The notes below the pieces were generated by a model. That model was given only the letters and a program-made list of their open reading frames with translations, made no database searches and was not told where the DNA came from. A program made the translations under genes and the position numbers. A DNA stretch of 64,000 nucleotides from the NCBI GenBank assembly GCA_032358255.1, contig JAULBX010018303.1, positions 1-64,000 of the forward strand, read 5' to 3'. How positions within the stretch are numbered: the first letter of the stretch is position 1; every line of letters begins with the position of its first letter. Shown one piece after another: positions 35,892 through 49,043 of the stretch. The DNA is from Heterotrichella gracilis (Eukaryota > Sar > Xanthophyceae > Tribonematales > Xanthonemataceae).

Positions 35892-37190
35892 TGCTGTCAG
35901 AGTGCTATCAACCCAGTAGTGAGTGCCACCACAGAGGAGCTGCGTCGGGCCCTGGCACGTGCAGTCCCTGGGCCTTTTGTCAGGATTTGGTACAAGTTGA
36001 CGATCCTGCAGATGGAGGAAGTACAGACTGTAAATTAAATGAGTTCCTGTGGTGCCGTTGAGACGGGGATAAGTTTTGCAGAAAGCGAGGTGGCACAATT
36101 AAAATTGTATGTAGCAAGATTTGATATGAGTTTTGCGCACTTGCAGTATCCACTCCAGTCAGTATGCAAAAACCACAAGGAATATAGTGTTGCATCTGAG
36201 AACGACGAAGTCAAACTGTCGCGCCACCATATGCACCCCTTGCACGCCGGCCCTGGTTGCACCTTTTCACATGCCGGGTGGCAACTTTGCACCCAAGGCT
36301 GGCATATGGGGTTGTAAAGATGTGGCGTAGTAAAAATACAAACAATAGTGCGGTTGAGCGGTCCAAAGGTGGCCGAGGGCCAACGGTTGATATGCATGCA
36401 TATAGGCATTGGCACCCCATGCACAACCCCACCTGCTGGAAGCGCTGCCCTGCGTCGGATACCACCACCCGACAATGCACGGTCGGATAAGGTGAAGTAG
36501 TTGTTTGCCGTTCTTAGTTGAAGACGGTGAACAGACTACAACCCTTTACACTCGCGAACGTTTGTGCAGAGCCTTGTTCTGGGCAGGTCACGATAGTTGA
36601 ATCGGTGCGGGCGGTGAGCAGTACGCCGCAGTTTTCAAAAACAGCACCGGGGCGTCGGAACTCGTCGATAGGACAACAACAAAACTTGAGGCATCGGCAA
36701 CCCTCATCAACCATCAACTCGTTTACTTTTGGAAAGTGCCCCTACCGCTTCAGCTGCATCCCCGGCAGGCGTCCCCACAACATCACAACGAGGCATTGGT
36801 TATTTCTATTTGCTTAACTATACAAGAGTGCATGCCTCTGACTTGCTTGTTGAATGTATTTCTCTGATCAAAAACGTATGTTTTTGGTACTCAGTGCCGG
36901 GCATGCGCACGCCAGGCCATGCCACAGTGTGCCGGGCATGTTATGGCAGTGTCACACAAAATTGGATATCCAAATCCTGAAGATTAAAAATGGCGTCGAG
37001 TGCACACACGCCTTGCACAATCAAGCCCAAAGTACATGGTTTGATCAAAGCACCATCTGTCCATTCACTATTGCGACTGCGTGCTCGTTGCCCAGGTGGG
37101 CCCTTCCTCCCATCCGATCCAGTAGAACAAACGTACTATGGCTCAAGACCATGATGCATCCGATGTCTGAGGCATATTTGTGGGACATCA
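35892..37190. other. Intergenic spacer, no gene seen
   Basis: This lies between the SOUL gene 3' end and the TBCB 5' end, both on the minus strand. Open frames here lack splice support or recognisable domains. Confidence 0.5.
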
Positions 37191-39398
37191 CTAAGCCCCT
37201 CCCTCATTACCAAGCGTCAAGGGCTTCCCCGTGCTCCTCTCCTGGCAGGATATACACCCTGCCCCCTCCAGCGCACCCTCCGCCAAAATCACAACCTGTG
37301 TCGGGCGGGACAAGGGCAATGTGGATGTCAATGTGGATGACAGCAAGGTACTTGTACATGATTGCATTATGCCACACTAGCGCTGCAGTATAACACACAG
37401 ACTCTGTAGTTGATGACGATAGCAGCTGCTGTTGACATCCAAGGCTTTTAAAAGTGGCAATAAGTAGATGGGAATGCTGGGCTGAAACATATAAATAGGT
37501 GGCCAAATGGATTAGCTTTGCCAAAGATTACAACAATTGCTTGTGCATTGACCAAGGTTTCATTAGGCTAGCTTCAACTGCACATCCACCCACATATACG
37601 CCTGGCACAGGACAGCAAATGTGGATTTTGACTTTCTTACATAAGGGCCTCTTGGGCCACATGCCAATTAGCAACCCTCTACCCTCCACTACTGTGCAGT
37701 ACTTCCGCAACCCATGTTCCCGCTTGCATTCGCACCCATCCTTGCCTCACCTCATTGTGCCTGTGCCTGAGCTCCCTGTGCGGGTTGCTGTCATAGATGG
37801 CGGCCAGGAAGCGGCGGTGGTCGGTAAGGACATCGGCGGCTTCCAGCGCGGCTGCAAGTGCGGCTGCCTGGTGCTGCAGGGTGCGGCGGTCGGCGCGCCC
37901 AGGGAAGGACAATGCGTAGGCTGTGAGGGGAGGGATGCGCCACAGCTCCACCTGAGAGTTGGGAGGATTCACGATTTTCTTTGTTTTTTTTAGTGATGTC
38001 AGAGATTGAACCCAATTTAGAGGTACCAACGGTATGGTTTTTTTTCTTTCAAAGAGTCTTTAAGTCATGACACAACACTGTGACAACATATCATGCCCGA
38101 TCGAATTTGCAACATGGCATGACTGCGCAAGCATGTGCACACAAGGCGCATAATGCATTTGGAACGAGCTCGACCGCAGCATCATCCCCTAGTGACATTC
38201 ACAGTTATGTACAGAAGGATAGCAGGGGAGCGCCTCACCTTGTCGCTGAGGGGCAGGGGTGGGTGCAGGTGGGCGGTGCGCGGCAGCCACATGCCAACCA
38301 GCGCTGGGGAGGCTAGCGCGTCCCTCCCCGCCGGTGACCACTGCATTGCCGTCACCAGCGGCGTGGTTGTGTGCAGCACCACATGGCGGCGGTTGACGCC
38401 GTAAAAGTAGGGAAGCAGGTGCTGCGCGCATGTAATTGTTTTTTCTCTTGGGGGAAACATGGTGTGTGGAAGGAATGCATCGTTGTACAATGGCATTTAG
38501 TGTGGGGGGGGCATCTCAATGAGCTACATACTGTTTATTTTCCACCATCATGGGCGGCCCATCAATGCCGGCAGGTGTATGGCATAATGCTAATATTATG
38601 CTCATATATAGTATCCAGCATGACCTGGAGCACGGATCATGGATATATCTTATTGAGTACATTGCTAATGTACGTGGTGCACCTGATTAATCAATTGCCA
38701 TGGTCCATGCCAATCAGGTGCACGCAGCTTTGATCCATGTTGTGCCGTAGCCCCTACGGGTACACTCCAAAGGCCAACCAGGGGTTTTGATGCGCAGCGC
38801 GCTGCAGCTTATCTGGGGTCACCTTGAATCCCTCTCCCATCTCCGGGCAGTGCTCCCCCACACAGCGGGACCCACTCACGCGCACAATGGCCCACACGCC
38901 TGGGAAACGGGAGAATGAGGAATGAAGAGATGGGAAGAATGAAGAATTGGGAATTCACTTTGCCATTATGGCAAGAATGGGCAATGGGAAGCCCATGGGC
39001 AGGCTGTGCTTGCGCCGCATGCGGTGCTGAGCATGTCCCATGCCAATACCCCCGTCACCCATCACCAGCTGGGAAGGATGCCTTCAGGAGAGGACTAGCC
39101 ATAGCCACACAGAGGCTCTGAGCAAGACCAAGGCATTGGCAACACCATAGGTGGCAATGCATAACAGAAGGAGTACCCATGTTGGCCACTCACCTGCTTC
39201 GTAGCGCCTCTCCTCGTATTGGTCAGTGGTGTTGCAGTTGGTGAAGATGGGGCACGGCTGGTTTTGGCAGAAGTCTGGGGGTGTCCATCTACCAGGGTGG
39301 GTCTGCTGGTGTGTGAACGAGGTGCTGTTCTGCATGCAGCCCCCCATCACACCTGCCACCACCTGCAGCGTAGCCACCAAGTATACCAGCCATGGCAT
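37191..39398 (-). CDS. SOUL haem-binding protein, secreted or organellar
   Basis: Five exons (39398-39194, 38899-38823, 38421-38239, 37951-37751, 37295-37191) give 256 residues in phase. A hydrophobic leader (MPWLVYLVATLQVVAGVMGG) is followed by a short Cys-containing segment and the SOUL/HBP2 fold: YEERRYEAGVWAIVRV, GFKHLLPYFYGVNRR with TTTPLVTAM, a VELWRIPPLTAYALSFPG strand, and the end motif YDSNPHRELRHRHNEVV. SOUL proteins bind haem or other tetrapyrroles; algal members occur in plastids, eyespots and the cytosol. The leader suggests secretion or a vacuolar or membrane location. An in-frame region extends 37 codons upstream of the chosen ATG, so a longer N terminus is possible. Confidence 0.88.
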
Positions 39399-40360
39399 TG
39401 CCAGCTTGAGATAGGCTCTGAGCTGACTGCAGCTTACTGTCGGATACGCACTGACCAGGCTGGAGTAAGAGCGAGGGGTTCCAGACAAGGGAAAGGAGGC
39501 CACCATCATGACGGTGGGATGCCCGTTCTGAGTCAGCAGGCTGCGACGCCCTCCTCCGCTGGCTCAGTGAGTGACACGGTTACATCACTGTGGCACTCAG
39601 CTGAAAACAATGTATGCATATGGTATCGTTATGTACACACTCGAGCTACCAGCGTAACAGTGTATGTACAGTGTAACAGTTTCGGGCCGGCTAATGCCAT
39701 TACACGGTGTAGCATACAACTTGTACTTGAAGTACAGCTACTTGAAACAGCTTGAAGCCGCTTCCCGAGTCGGGAAACAGCCAACGGCAATCGACTGTGA
39801 CGGAATGCATGCGAGAAAAGACTCTGCTCAGGGACTTCAAATTGGGCCAACATTTGGCGGGATCCCGAACAAAATTATAAATGTATTATATGCACAATGG
39901 TAGGCCAAGCCACCTTTCGGTGCACCATGAGTCAGTTGAAAGTCAACTGACAATCACTGACTGTCACAGTGTCACAATGTTTGTAATATTAATAGCTGTC
40001 GGACTCAGGTGTTGGACTAGGAGGAGTCAACGTTGGGGTACATTCATTTACACGAAGAATCTTATGTGTACCACCCACTGGGGGCCACTCACTCACTGCC
40101 AGCGCATGCAGCATGCAGCATGCAGCGTTCACTTTGAGATGGACCAGGCATACATGTTCCAGGTGCGTCCAGGCTCAAAATTCCAGGCAACTCAGATCTG
40201 TAAGGACTAGGTTGTTGATGCTACACAGCAATCAGTGAGTCACCAGTGCAGCTGCATCGCGGTTCACATGAAATTGCTGCACAGGCCAGCTGCCCGTGTG
40301 ACCTGCGCTGCTTTGACATGGCTGGCAATCAGGCATCACAGCTCCTAGCTTGATACTATC
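39399..40360. other. Intergenic spacer, no gene seen
   Basis: This lies between the MYND C 3' end and the SOUL 5' end. No exon beyond a possible N-terminal extension of the SOUL gene (to about 39509) is recognised. Confidence 0.45.
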
Positions 40361-43300
40361 CTATGCCTTGCTGCTCTTCTTTGCGCTACATGTCCCCCTG
40401 TGCTTGGGCCAGTGCGCCTCCTGGCACAGCTTGCCGCAGTACCTGGTCTGGCCACACCTGTGGAGGCAGGGGCCATGGTGTCATGGGCATGACATCAACT
40501 CCGCAGAAGAGTAAAACAACAGATAGCATGCGTGCATCCCGCTCCGTAGCCTGTAGATGCTTGCTGGCGTTGTGCACATGCATGCAAGCATCGATCAAGA
40601 ACTCTGGTGTCATTGTAACCACTCCTTTGACAAGTAAGGTTGCATGCCTGACTGGACCACACCTGCATGCGCGCAGCTTCTCCCCTTCAGCTGGCACCAG
40701 CCCACACATGCGGCACCCCTTGAGCCTGCTCCTGAACGCCTCCCCCTCTTCATCATCATCACACGCATCCCGCACCTCTGGCGCAGGCTTGCCCACGCGC
40801 TCAATGAACACATACACGCGGGCGCAGCCAGGGCGCTTGGCATGCGCGTCATCATCCGCAGCGTACGCCAGCACCGGTTCAAACCTGTCATTGACCACCT
40901 GCTGCACCAGCACTGCGGCGTCCATGGCGACTCGCATGGGGTGCTGCGAGCTGCCGCTCTGCTTGGATGCCAGGATGGGTGGGTGCATGACCACGTTTGC
41001 AGGGCAGTCCTTGGGCTGCAGGGAGCGGAACACTACGCAGCAGTGGTTGGCTGGTACAGAGGGCATGACCTTGCGCTCCACCTGCATGGGCAAAAGCAGC
41101 TGTCATACAATCCAAGCGCCTGTTAACCCTAGGCAAGGGTGTACTGTCAGGCTGGGACGACGTGCTGCTGCAATTGCAGGCATGGGTTGCAACTCTCTAA
41201 CCTGTTTATTGCTCTGTATAATTGAACAGTATTGGCACCATCCACGACTACCACACCAGCGGAGAGACGTCAAAGAAAGGGTGCCTGTTATATATGGCCT
41301 GCGTGTACTTGCATGTAGTCCATTGTATACACCACTAATGACGAGTCGTGGGCTTCAGGGTTTTCAGCGTATGCAGCTGCACATGCAATGGCAAAGATGC
41401 CCAACAGTACCGTTGCTGCACACTATCGCTTCTATGCACAACAGAAGCGGGCCGCCTGCCATGAGATGAATGTAGGGTTTTTGAATGCGCCATGAAAGGG
41501 TCTGGTAAAAGGAGGGCTGGCGCTGCATACCGCTGCCTTGCTGTTCTGCGCTCACGCAGCCGCAGCTCCTCCACAAGGCAAAGGCTAACCCCCAAACCCT
41601 TAACCCTAAACTCTGAACCCTAAACCCTTGATCCTAACCCTAAACACCCCGTACCGCTGCCTTGCTGTTCCTGCGCTCTTGCAGCCTTAGCTCCTCAAGC
41701 TTCACCACCAGCCCAAGCACAGCCTGCGGCGTGTTGCTGCTATCCACCCGCACCAGCACGCCCACCCGCTCCCCCCGCTCCCCCTCAAGGAAGGACACAA
41801 TGCCGCCAGGGACATCAGACAGGCCATCGCGGCGCAGCTCCTCTGGTGTGGCCGGCCGCACGCTGTTTGGTCCTGCTACAATGCCTTGGTCCACGGAGGA
41901 GGCACCTGTGTCAACATAAAAGACTGTGCCTTCGGTCGTCACCCCAGGTAGGAGCTCAGCCCCTACTCCAAGGTTTGGGAGCACTGTGTGCATCAGACGC
42001 GCCTGCAAGCACCAAGAACGGCCTGGCTCAGCATTACCAGCACCCGCTACTGCTAGGAAGCACGAACGTGGCCATGTGTAGATTTCAAACCCTGGGGTGC
42101 TCAATACCAGCAATCAAACATGTTCCTTGTCTTCATTGGCAGCATCATGCACACTGCTGTGTTGCACACTTGGAGCAGCGAGTATGCTGCACGAATCCAA
42201 TTCCCTTCAATCAAGGTGATGTAAATGCTAAGGCCGGGTACAACGTCCCCATGTAGGTGCAGCAAACAATGCCAACCCTGTTAGCTAGTGCGCATGGCAT
42301 TGGTATGCAAAAATGTCGTGCGGGAATGGTGCCCATTATCTGCCCATTACTCAATGGTGGATGGAAACGCTCCCCACCCTGCGCTTCCATGACCAACCCC
42401 TTGGAATACAGAGAACTGACGCTATCCCCATCCTTACCTTGTCGGCGTACTCGCTTGAGACCCGCACTGCCCCAGCTGGTCGGTCCATGCAAACACTACC
42501 CCTGGGAAGACCAGCATCCACAACCAGCTGAAGCCGCCAGTTGCGCTTGCCTGGAAGGACACGCAGGGCTGGGTGAGGGGCTATGTTCACAAAATGCACT
42601 CATTTTCTTTGCTTTGGTTTAGTTTCATTCCCACCTACCAAACTTCCGCCCCCGCATTATTGCAGCAACAGATGGGCTATCCATCACTCAGATCCGCTGG
42701 CTCAACAGTCTGGGTACTTCTGATACCACACCTTGGTGCATCACCAAGCACGTGCAATCTGCACCAATGTCCATCCCTTACCTGTCGCTGCGCAGCCCAG
42801 CAGCGTCATCTGCTCCCAGAAGTTCCCAACATGCGTGCTGGAGGTCCACTCGGTGGTGGATTGTTGCAGCAGGTACCTGCGGGGCAGCAGGCTGGCAAGT
42901 CACATGGTGCGCGCTGCTTGCCAATCAGGCTGCACTCGGTTTAGGGTTTAGGGTTTAGGGTTGACCAGCGGGACAATAGGCTGGACACTCACAAGGCGTG
43001 CGGCTTGTGAAGGAGGCTGCGTTGGGTTCTATGTCAAAATTGCTTGCATAATTCCAATTTAACTGAGGCTGGTCCCACCAATGATACTGCAGACCATGCT
43101 CCTTACGTATGTAAAGAGGTAGGATGGGGGTACATCCAAGGTACGCATGCAAAAAAGCAACAGAGATCCTTATCTAACAAGTACTAACAGTAAATTGATC
43201 GCAGTGCAGACCAAAATATGGACTTGCGGGATGAGGCTGGGATTGCAAACACTTGCCATACAACCTGCCATACAACGGACAAATATAGACGAGCAGGACA

Positions 43301-46300
43301 GGTATACGGTAGTGTATAACCATCATCAGGTAAAGAAGCGTTGGTCTACTCTACAGGATGACCCTACGGTGGGCATACCTGTGCACCTCTGACACTATGT
43401 CGGTATCCTCGTACAGCCGTGCACTGCAAAACAGAAAACCAACGGGTTAGCAACACCGCAACTGCTACAGCAAAGCAATATTGCATTGCAGCTATACAAA
43501 GCAGGAGTCCACATATACTGACGCAACAGGATACAGGATACAGGATACAGACGACGATTGCAATTGCAAAAGTCTCCTGGGAATGACCCAGGCTGACATC
43601 CATCCTTTGAGGAAGGGTGATCCTGCACCTGAGCCATGTGCTTACCGCAGCTGCCTGTCCGCCACCGCCAGCATATAGCGCAAGCACATGGCCACGGTAC
43701 TGGCATGCGTGGGGCAGGCCAGCAGGCGAACCATTGCATCAAAGTAGCCGCAGCGGTACAGCAGGCGCAGAAAGGCCTTGCCACGCTCCTGCAAGTGAAG
43801 GGTGAAAACAAATGAACTCGTTTTTTTACGAAACATGCCTTTTTATGATGCTTTCTTTTGAAGTTACTATTTGATGCCAATAAATCAATATACAGAAAAA
43901 CCCCAGAAACATGTTTTCTTATTTGTGTTATTTTGTGTTATTTTGTGTTGATTTCCAGGAAACTTGTGCTGCGGCACAGTCCATTGCTGATACAGGCAGA
44001 GCACCATGCACACAGGGGTAGGCATGTACAATCATGGCAATCTGCACAAGGCAAGGAATCCATCTTGTGCCAAGCGCACTCGGTATATACAAGGATTTGT
44101 CAACTGATTGCACTGAACGCACCGCATCGAGGCAGCACTTTGGATGGCGGAAGAATATGCACCTGGTGCTGCAGTTGTGCACATGTGGGCCCTGCAGCTT
44201 GTTGAAGGATGACGTAATGTCATCCAGCACCTTCCTTGACAGGTGGTAGTCGGTGGCAGTGCCTTGCAGGGGCAGCCTCAGCAGGTAGGCGCACAGCGGG
44301 CGGAAGGCCTGGCGCTGCAGGTGAGGGGCTGTGGGTCAGAGCATGGCGAGCTCGTTTAAGACATTGGCAGGCAGCATGTGGACACCCTTGTGAGAACCCT
44401 GACAAGCCTTCCTAACGCTCGTGGTCAAGGCCTTTACGCAGGCATGAGAATAGGCTAGTGCCACCTCTGGATTTGCATTATACATGTTCATTTGTCACTA
44501 GCGGCGAAACCCATGCCTACAACAATGCGCTCCCATTGTCAGGACCAACAGTCAAAGCTCTGTATCTGTATACAGAAATACAAGTGCACAGTGCTTTGAG
44601 CAGGACATCTGCACGCACCTCCACCACTTCCTCGTCAATCTGCTTCCCCTGCCACAGCTGCACCACCCCCCGCAGCAGCCACCCTGCCTGCATCATGAGT
44701 GTGGCTGTGCTGGCAGAAGACTTCCTGCCCGCTGCATGGTCCACCCCATCCGCCAAACGCTGCACCACTGTCTTACCCAGGATCTCCACCTGGCTCCCAG
44801 CCAGCGCAAGGGCAGTGTCAATGGGAGGCAGACCATCCACCACCAGCTTGTTACACACTGCCTGGTGGCAGATGGCTGCAGCCAGCTCGGTTTGGTGTGT
44901 GAGAACGCCTCTGTGACCGTCCTTGCGGCCCCTGACAGGCGTAGTCATGGCTTTCATTGCATCTGGCTGCTGCAGCAGCTGCCACCCTGGCAGCGCCCCA
45001 CCCTCCACCAGGCGTTGAACAAACAGCAGCGCTGTGGCTGCTATCTCAGGCCCATCATCGCTGTAGGCGTGCATGCGCAGCACCCGGGGAACCAGCCCTG
45101 GGTGCCTGTCCACCAGTGCACGTGCCTCCTTCGGGAGCACAAGGGCAAAACCAGCCAACAGGTTGATGAGTGAGACCACCGGGTGCTCCAGGTTTGTAGG
45201 GTACAGTTCCTTGAAGTTCCTCTTGTCCCCCAGGATTGCCACCAGGAGGCTGGCGGTGTTGTCCATCATCCCCTCCTGCACTAGCCACCTGTGCAAGGGC
45301 AGGGCTAAATCAGTGTCTCTAATTTAATTTCTTGACGGTTTAATTAAATCAGTGTCTCTAATTTAATTTCTTGACCTGATTTTAATTTCTTGATGGTGTG
45401 TAAATGACGCTGATTTGCTGCATAAAAGTGAGCATGGCGCCATTGCCTGAGGCACCTGGTCGCTAGTGTAAGGGCGGCCTACTCTTGCGACAGCTTGGCA
45501 TTCAGGTAGACAGCCCTCCAGCAGTATACATGAATGGGTGCATTCCCTTGCCCAGAAATTGGAAGGTGAGTGGAGGGATGGGACTGCTTGACGCCACATG
45601 TGTAGGGCTGACTGCTAGTCTGGCGGTCCTGCTTGCATGCATGTCAGTACATGCTATTGTCACTATAACAGCCAACTGACCTGTTCACAGTTGTGCAGTG
45701 GCTGTCTTCCCGCAACACTGTGGCCATCAGCTCAGCTTTTGCATCATCCTTGGCCCATGGCTCCCCAGTGGGAAGCGCTGCAGAAAACATCGCATCTCAG
45801 ACACTGAATCCCACGAGTGCGTGCACCACCATACAAAAGCCACACCATCTCATTAGGCTCACAGCAAGAGTGATCTCTCTAACGGGCTGCTTCAAGTCCT
45901 TACCCAATTCTGCGCACAGCGCCAGCGTCCTTGCGAGCTGCCTGATCATGATGGTATCGTTGTCCACAAGCCTGACAGCGCCTGTCTTTGGGTCTATCCG
46001 ACTGAGCAAGTGTCTGCTGCGCTCCATGAAGTGTGCAGTGAACACCCTCACACCGCCATTGAACCACAGCGAACGCAAGGCTCCTGGCAGAGGTGGGAAA
46101 TTGCCCTTCAAATGCCATACAGAGATGCAAAGCGCTGCATTATAAGTGAATGCATACACTGCATTGCCAATGCGTGCATTTCACATGACATATGAAGCAT
46201 TAGTCAGCATGTCAGACGTCCAAGGTGCACACACAAGTGCGAGCATGCAATGTATGCTTCTTGAAGATCCTGCGACTAATGGCACGCACCTGGGCACATG

Positions 46301-47756
46301 CCAGCCATTGCAAAAAATCCCGCCACTGCAGTGCAATTGTCTGCAAACCAAGGAGAGGTAAGTGCGGGGTCTTTAAATTGTTGACTTTACAACAGGAGTA
46401 TGGCAAATGCACACCTGTACAGACTTGGGATATATAAAAACCGAATCTACCAAAAGAACAAATATATATTTCCAAAGTAGAGTATTTCCCCTCTTGAGTT
46501 GAAGCAACACAATATGCATGCATCATGATTTAACATCTGCAAAACATCTCACACCACCTACCCATCATGGCTTTTATCTCCGCTGATTTGCTCACATGCC
46601 TGGCCTGGTGTTCTGCAAGGTTGACGTGCCACCCCTTACTCTGTGACACAAGGTACACCATGGCCAATGCCAGCTCGCAGCATGCCACCACACGTAGTTT
46701 CTCAGGCTTCAGCTCGTTCACCGCAAACATGAGTGGGAGCATCCAAACCAGCTCGCCGCATGCCAGCTCAGCAGCTACTGCCTTGCGTACTTCGCAGCTG
46801 GCAGCGTCCTGGGGCAAGCAATCACCATGTCAAACCCATGCTGCTACCTGAAACCACACATATTTTAGAACATGGCATGCAAACCACATTTCGGTAACGG
46901 GATGCATGCCATGTCAAGATGATGAACATCTTGAATCAAGGTGTCCTACTACTCCTACACAGCACCAACTGGGCTCAACACCAGTCACAGGGAATAGGGC
47001 AAAGTGCAGGCAGAGCTGATAGCTGGCACGGAGATCCATCCCTGCCCAGGCCACGCAGCAAAAGAGCAGCACGGCAACACAGCTTCTTTGTTATTTGCAA
47101 AAACTGGGTTTCTCCTGTAGGTTTCCATTTCCCCACTATTTGCCACCCCAAACCTCCCAGGAAATAACACCTGCCCACCTTGCCAAGGACCTCTGAATAC
47201 AAGACACGCCCAACATTGGTCAGCTCGTCATCACCGCTGTTTTCTTTCATATGAAGCACGCGCTTCAACATGACAAACTTGGACTGGGCAGCACTCGACA
47301 TCTGCAGCACGGAAACAGCCGTCATAAAAGTCGCAAGGCACAGATGTACACCACAGCGAGGATGTTACTGGGACTTCTTGGTGGGCACAGCACTTTGCGA
47401 AGTACATGCTTGCAGCTGGGGGTCGTCCTGCGCTGCTTGCACTGGCCGCAGCCACCCACCTGCAGAGGAGTTGGGGACCAAGACAGGGAGGGCGCTGAGA
47501 CTGCTGCCTGGTCGCTGCACGCGTACTGCAGGCCTCTGAACCCTGGGCAGCTGCCCGTGCCTTGCTCCTGCGCCGCCACTTGCGCCTCAAGCTGGCTCAC
47601 CAGGCCTGACACCTCCAGGGCACTGGCTGAAGCCCCTAGGTGGTGCCGCACCGCCTTCTCCAGCTGCACCTGCCACTGCCCACTGGGGCCCAGGCTTGGA
47701 GCATCACTGCTGCTGCAGGCGGCAGCAGTGGTAGGGGCAGGCGGTGGTGCGCTCAT
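40361..47756 (-). CDS. MYND zinc-finger protein C, full-length paralogue
   Basis: Fifteen exons: 47756-47460, 47301-47179, 46808-46562, 46340-46290, 46083-45904, 45777-45681, 45288-44619, 44314 to about 44163 (3' end uncertain), 43788-43646, 43423-43379, 42876-42782, 42550-42438, 42002-41655, 41081-40663, 40457-40361. The ~1025-residue product has a Pro/Ala/Ser-rich start, a long all-helical, ARM-like body (for example FNGGVRVFTAHFMERSRHLL, RWLVQEGMMDNTASLLVAIL), the GKRNWRLQLVVDAG segment shared with A and B, and a C-terminal MYND finger (CRMC, CRC, YCGKLC, HWPKHRGTC). Function is unknown; a scaffold role is inferred from helical repeats plus MYND. It is the only intact-looking member of the three here. 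The exon 8 to 9 junction does not fit the obvious donor, so that boundary is open. Confidence 0.8.
41526..41703 (-). repeat. MYND C exon 13 edge duplicated across a CCCTAAA array
   Basis: The exon 13 end (functional 41655-41703, codons for LEELRLQERRNSKAA) recurs at about 41530-41578 with about five changes. A CCCTAAA array (about 41588-41646) lies between. The copy keeps the donor as GTATGC, against GTACGG in the functional exon. Confidence 0.85.
42935..42963. repeat. Interstitial TTTAGGG array
   Basis: Four head-to-tail TTTAGGG units, nearly perfect, lie in the intron upstream of MYND C exon 11. No duplicated exon edge was recognised beside this one. Confidence 0.85.
45303..45395. repeat. 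AT-rich direct repeat in a MYND C intron
   Basis: A 31-base unit TAAATCAGTGTCTCTAATTT plus AATTTCTTGAC occurs twice (about 45306-45336 and 45345-45375), and a third partial ATTTTAATTTCTTGA follows. Confidence 0.8.
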
Positions 47757-49043
47757 TGCCGCTGCTGGCCACAAGTGCTGGTCCCCCTATGGGAGCTTGG
47801 ACCACCAGCAAGGCTGTTCTCCGAGACCTCGTCACACCAGCTCCCAAAGCTATTTAAATAGCTGAGATATGAAAAGGTCTGCAAAAATATGTGTTACTCA
47901 GAAGCAGGCCTAGACAGTGCTTGCAACGGCAACTGCGTGCATGAGACCTTGCGAGCATATGCATGCATGCATTTTAATAGTGGGCATGGCGCGCCAAGTG
48001 GAAAGTAACTGGCGAGTGGCCCGACACAACAGCAGTGGAAGATCGTAACGTGGGTTAGTTCACTGGCAATACTCACTGGGCATCCTCTCCACCATCAGCG
48101 ACCAGCATGCCAGTGCAGCCAACAGGGTGTAATATCGGTATAGCCTTGCAAGACACTGACTGTAATAAGTTTGTACACAGGCATCTGCTTACAAAGCGTT
48201 GCGGGGTTGGCTTGGTTGCACACAGTGCTTGCACGTTGTCGTAAACAACTTTGAACCGTGCGTCATGCTGCTGCGATCAACTCGCCACCCACAGTGCCAT
48301 GGATGGTCTCCCAATTCCGGTGTAACACTGAAGTTACGCGTCTTCTGACTCGAAGATAAACCACCCTGCCGCTCAGCACTAAGATATGCCATTTTTCTCC
48401 AGCCCTGGGGCCACAGTGAACCAGTTACCTAGTAGGGTTGGCAAGGAACCCTAAACCCTGCACAAACTAGTACCCTCGTTGGCTCAAGGGTTGCATATAC
48501 CGCACAACATGACCACCAGCCCGATCAGTCAATCGTCAGTGAAACCACGGTCCATCCCAAATAAAAATGGAGCTATTTTTCGAACACGACTGCACTGGGT
48601 TGCACCACAAATTGAACACCCAAAAGGTTTTAACCCCAACACGCGGCAAGCTTATCAGTGTTGCGTTTCCAAATTATCGTTCAGCACATCCATATGGATC
48701 TAGTGTTATTCGTGCTTAATCCCAATGCTGCAATTAGTGCAGAAAAACCCAATAGCTCGCCAAAACGTGACTTTCCAATCCAAGACTTGGCCAACAAACC
48801 ACACACAAACAGGTTCTGGCCAACATTTCGTGGCAATGTTGAAATATGAGCCAAATGCATGTACATATCATGCTATTATAATAGTCAGACTGAGTGCCAT
48901 CGTGGGATTTTGATGTTATGACAGTGCGCATATAAAAACAAAGCCACGCGGATATTTGTATATAGAAATGCAGCCCTTTGGCCTCGCCTTTATTGCTTCA
49001 CTTCACAGCCCTACACCGCTACATCGCCCTCCAAGGCGTGTCC
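47757..49043. other. Intergenic spacer
   Basis: This holds the upstream region of MYND C and the 3' flank of the prolyl hydroxylase gene. A short CCCTAAACCCT run sits at about 48450-48461. No exon is recognised. Confidence 0.5.

Noticed and set aside
40363-41469. A 368-codon plus-strand open frame
   Set aside because: It is the antisense shadow of MYND C exons 13-15, which have phase-consistent splice sites and a full zinc finger on the other strand.
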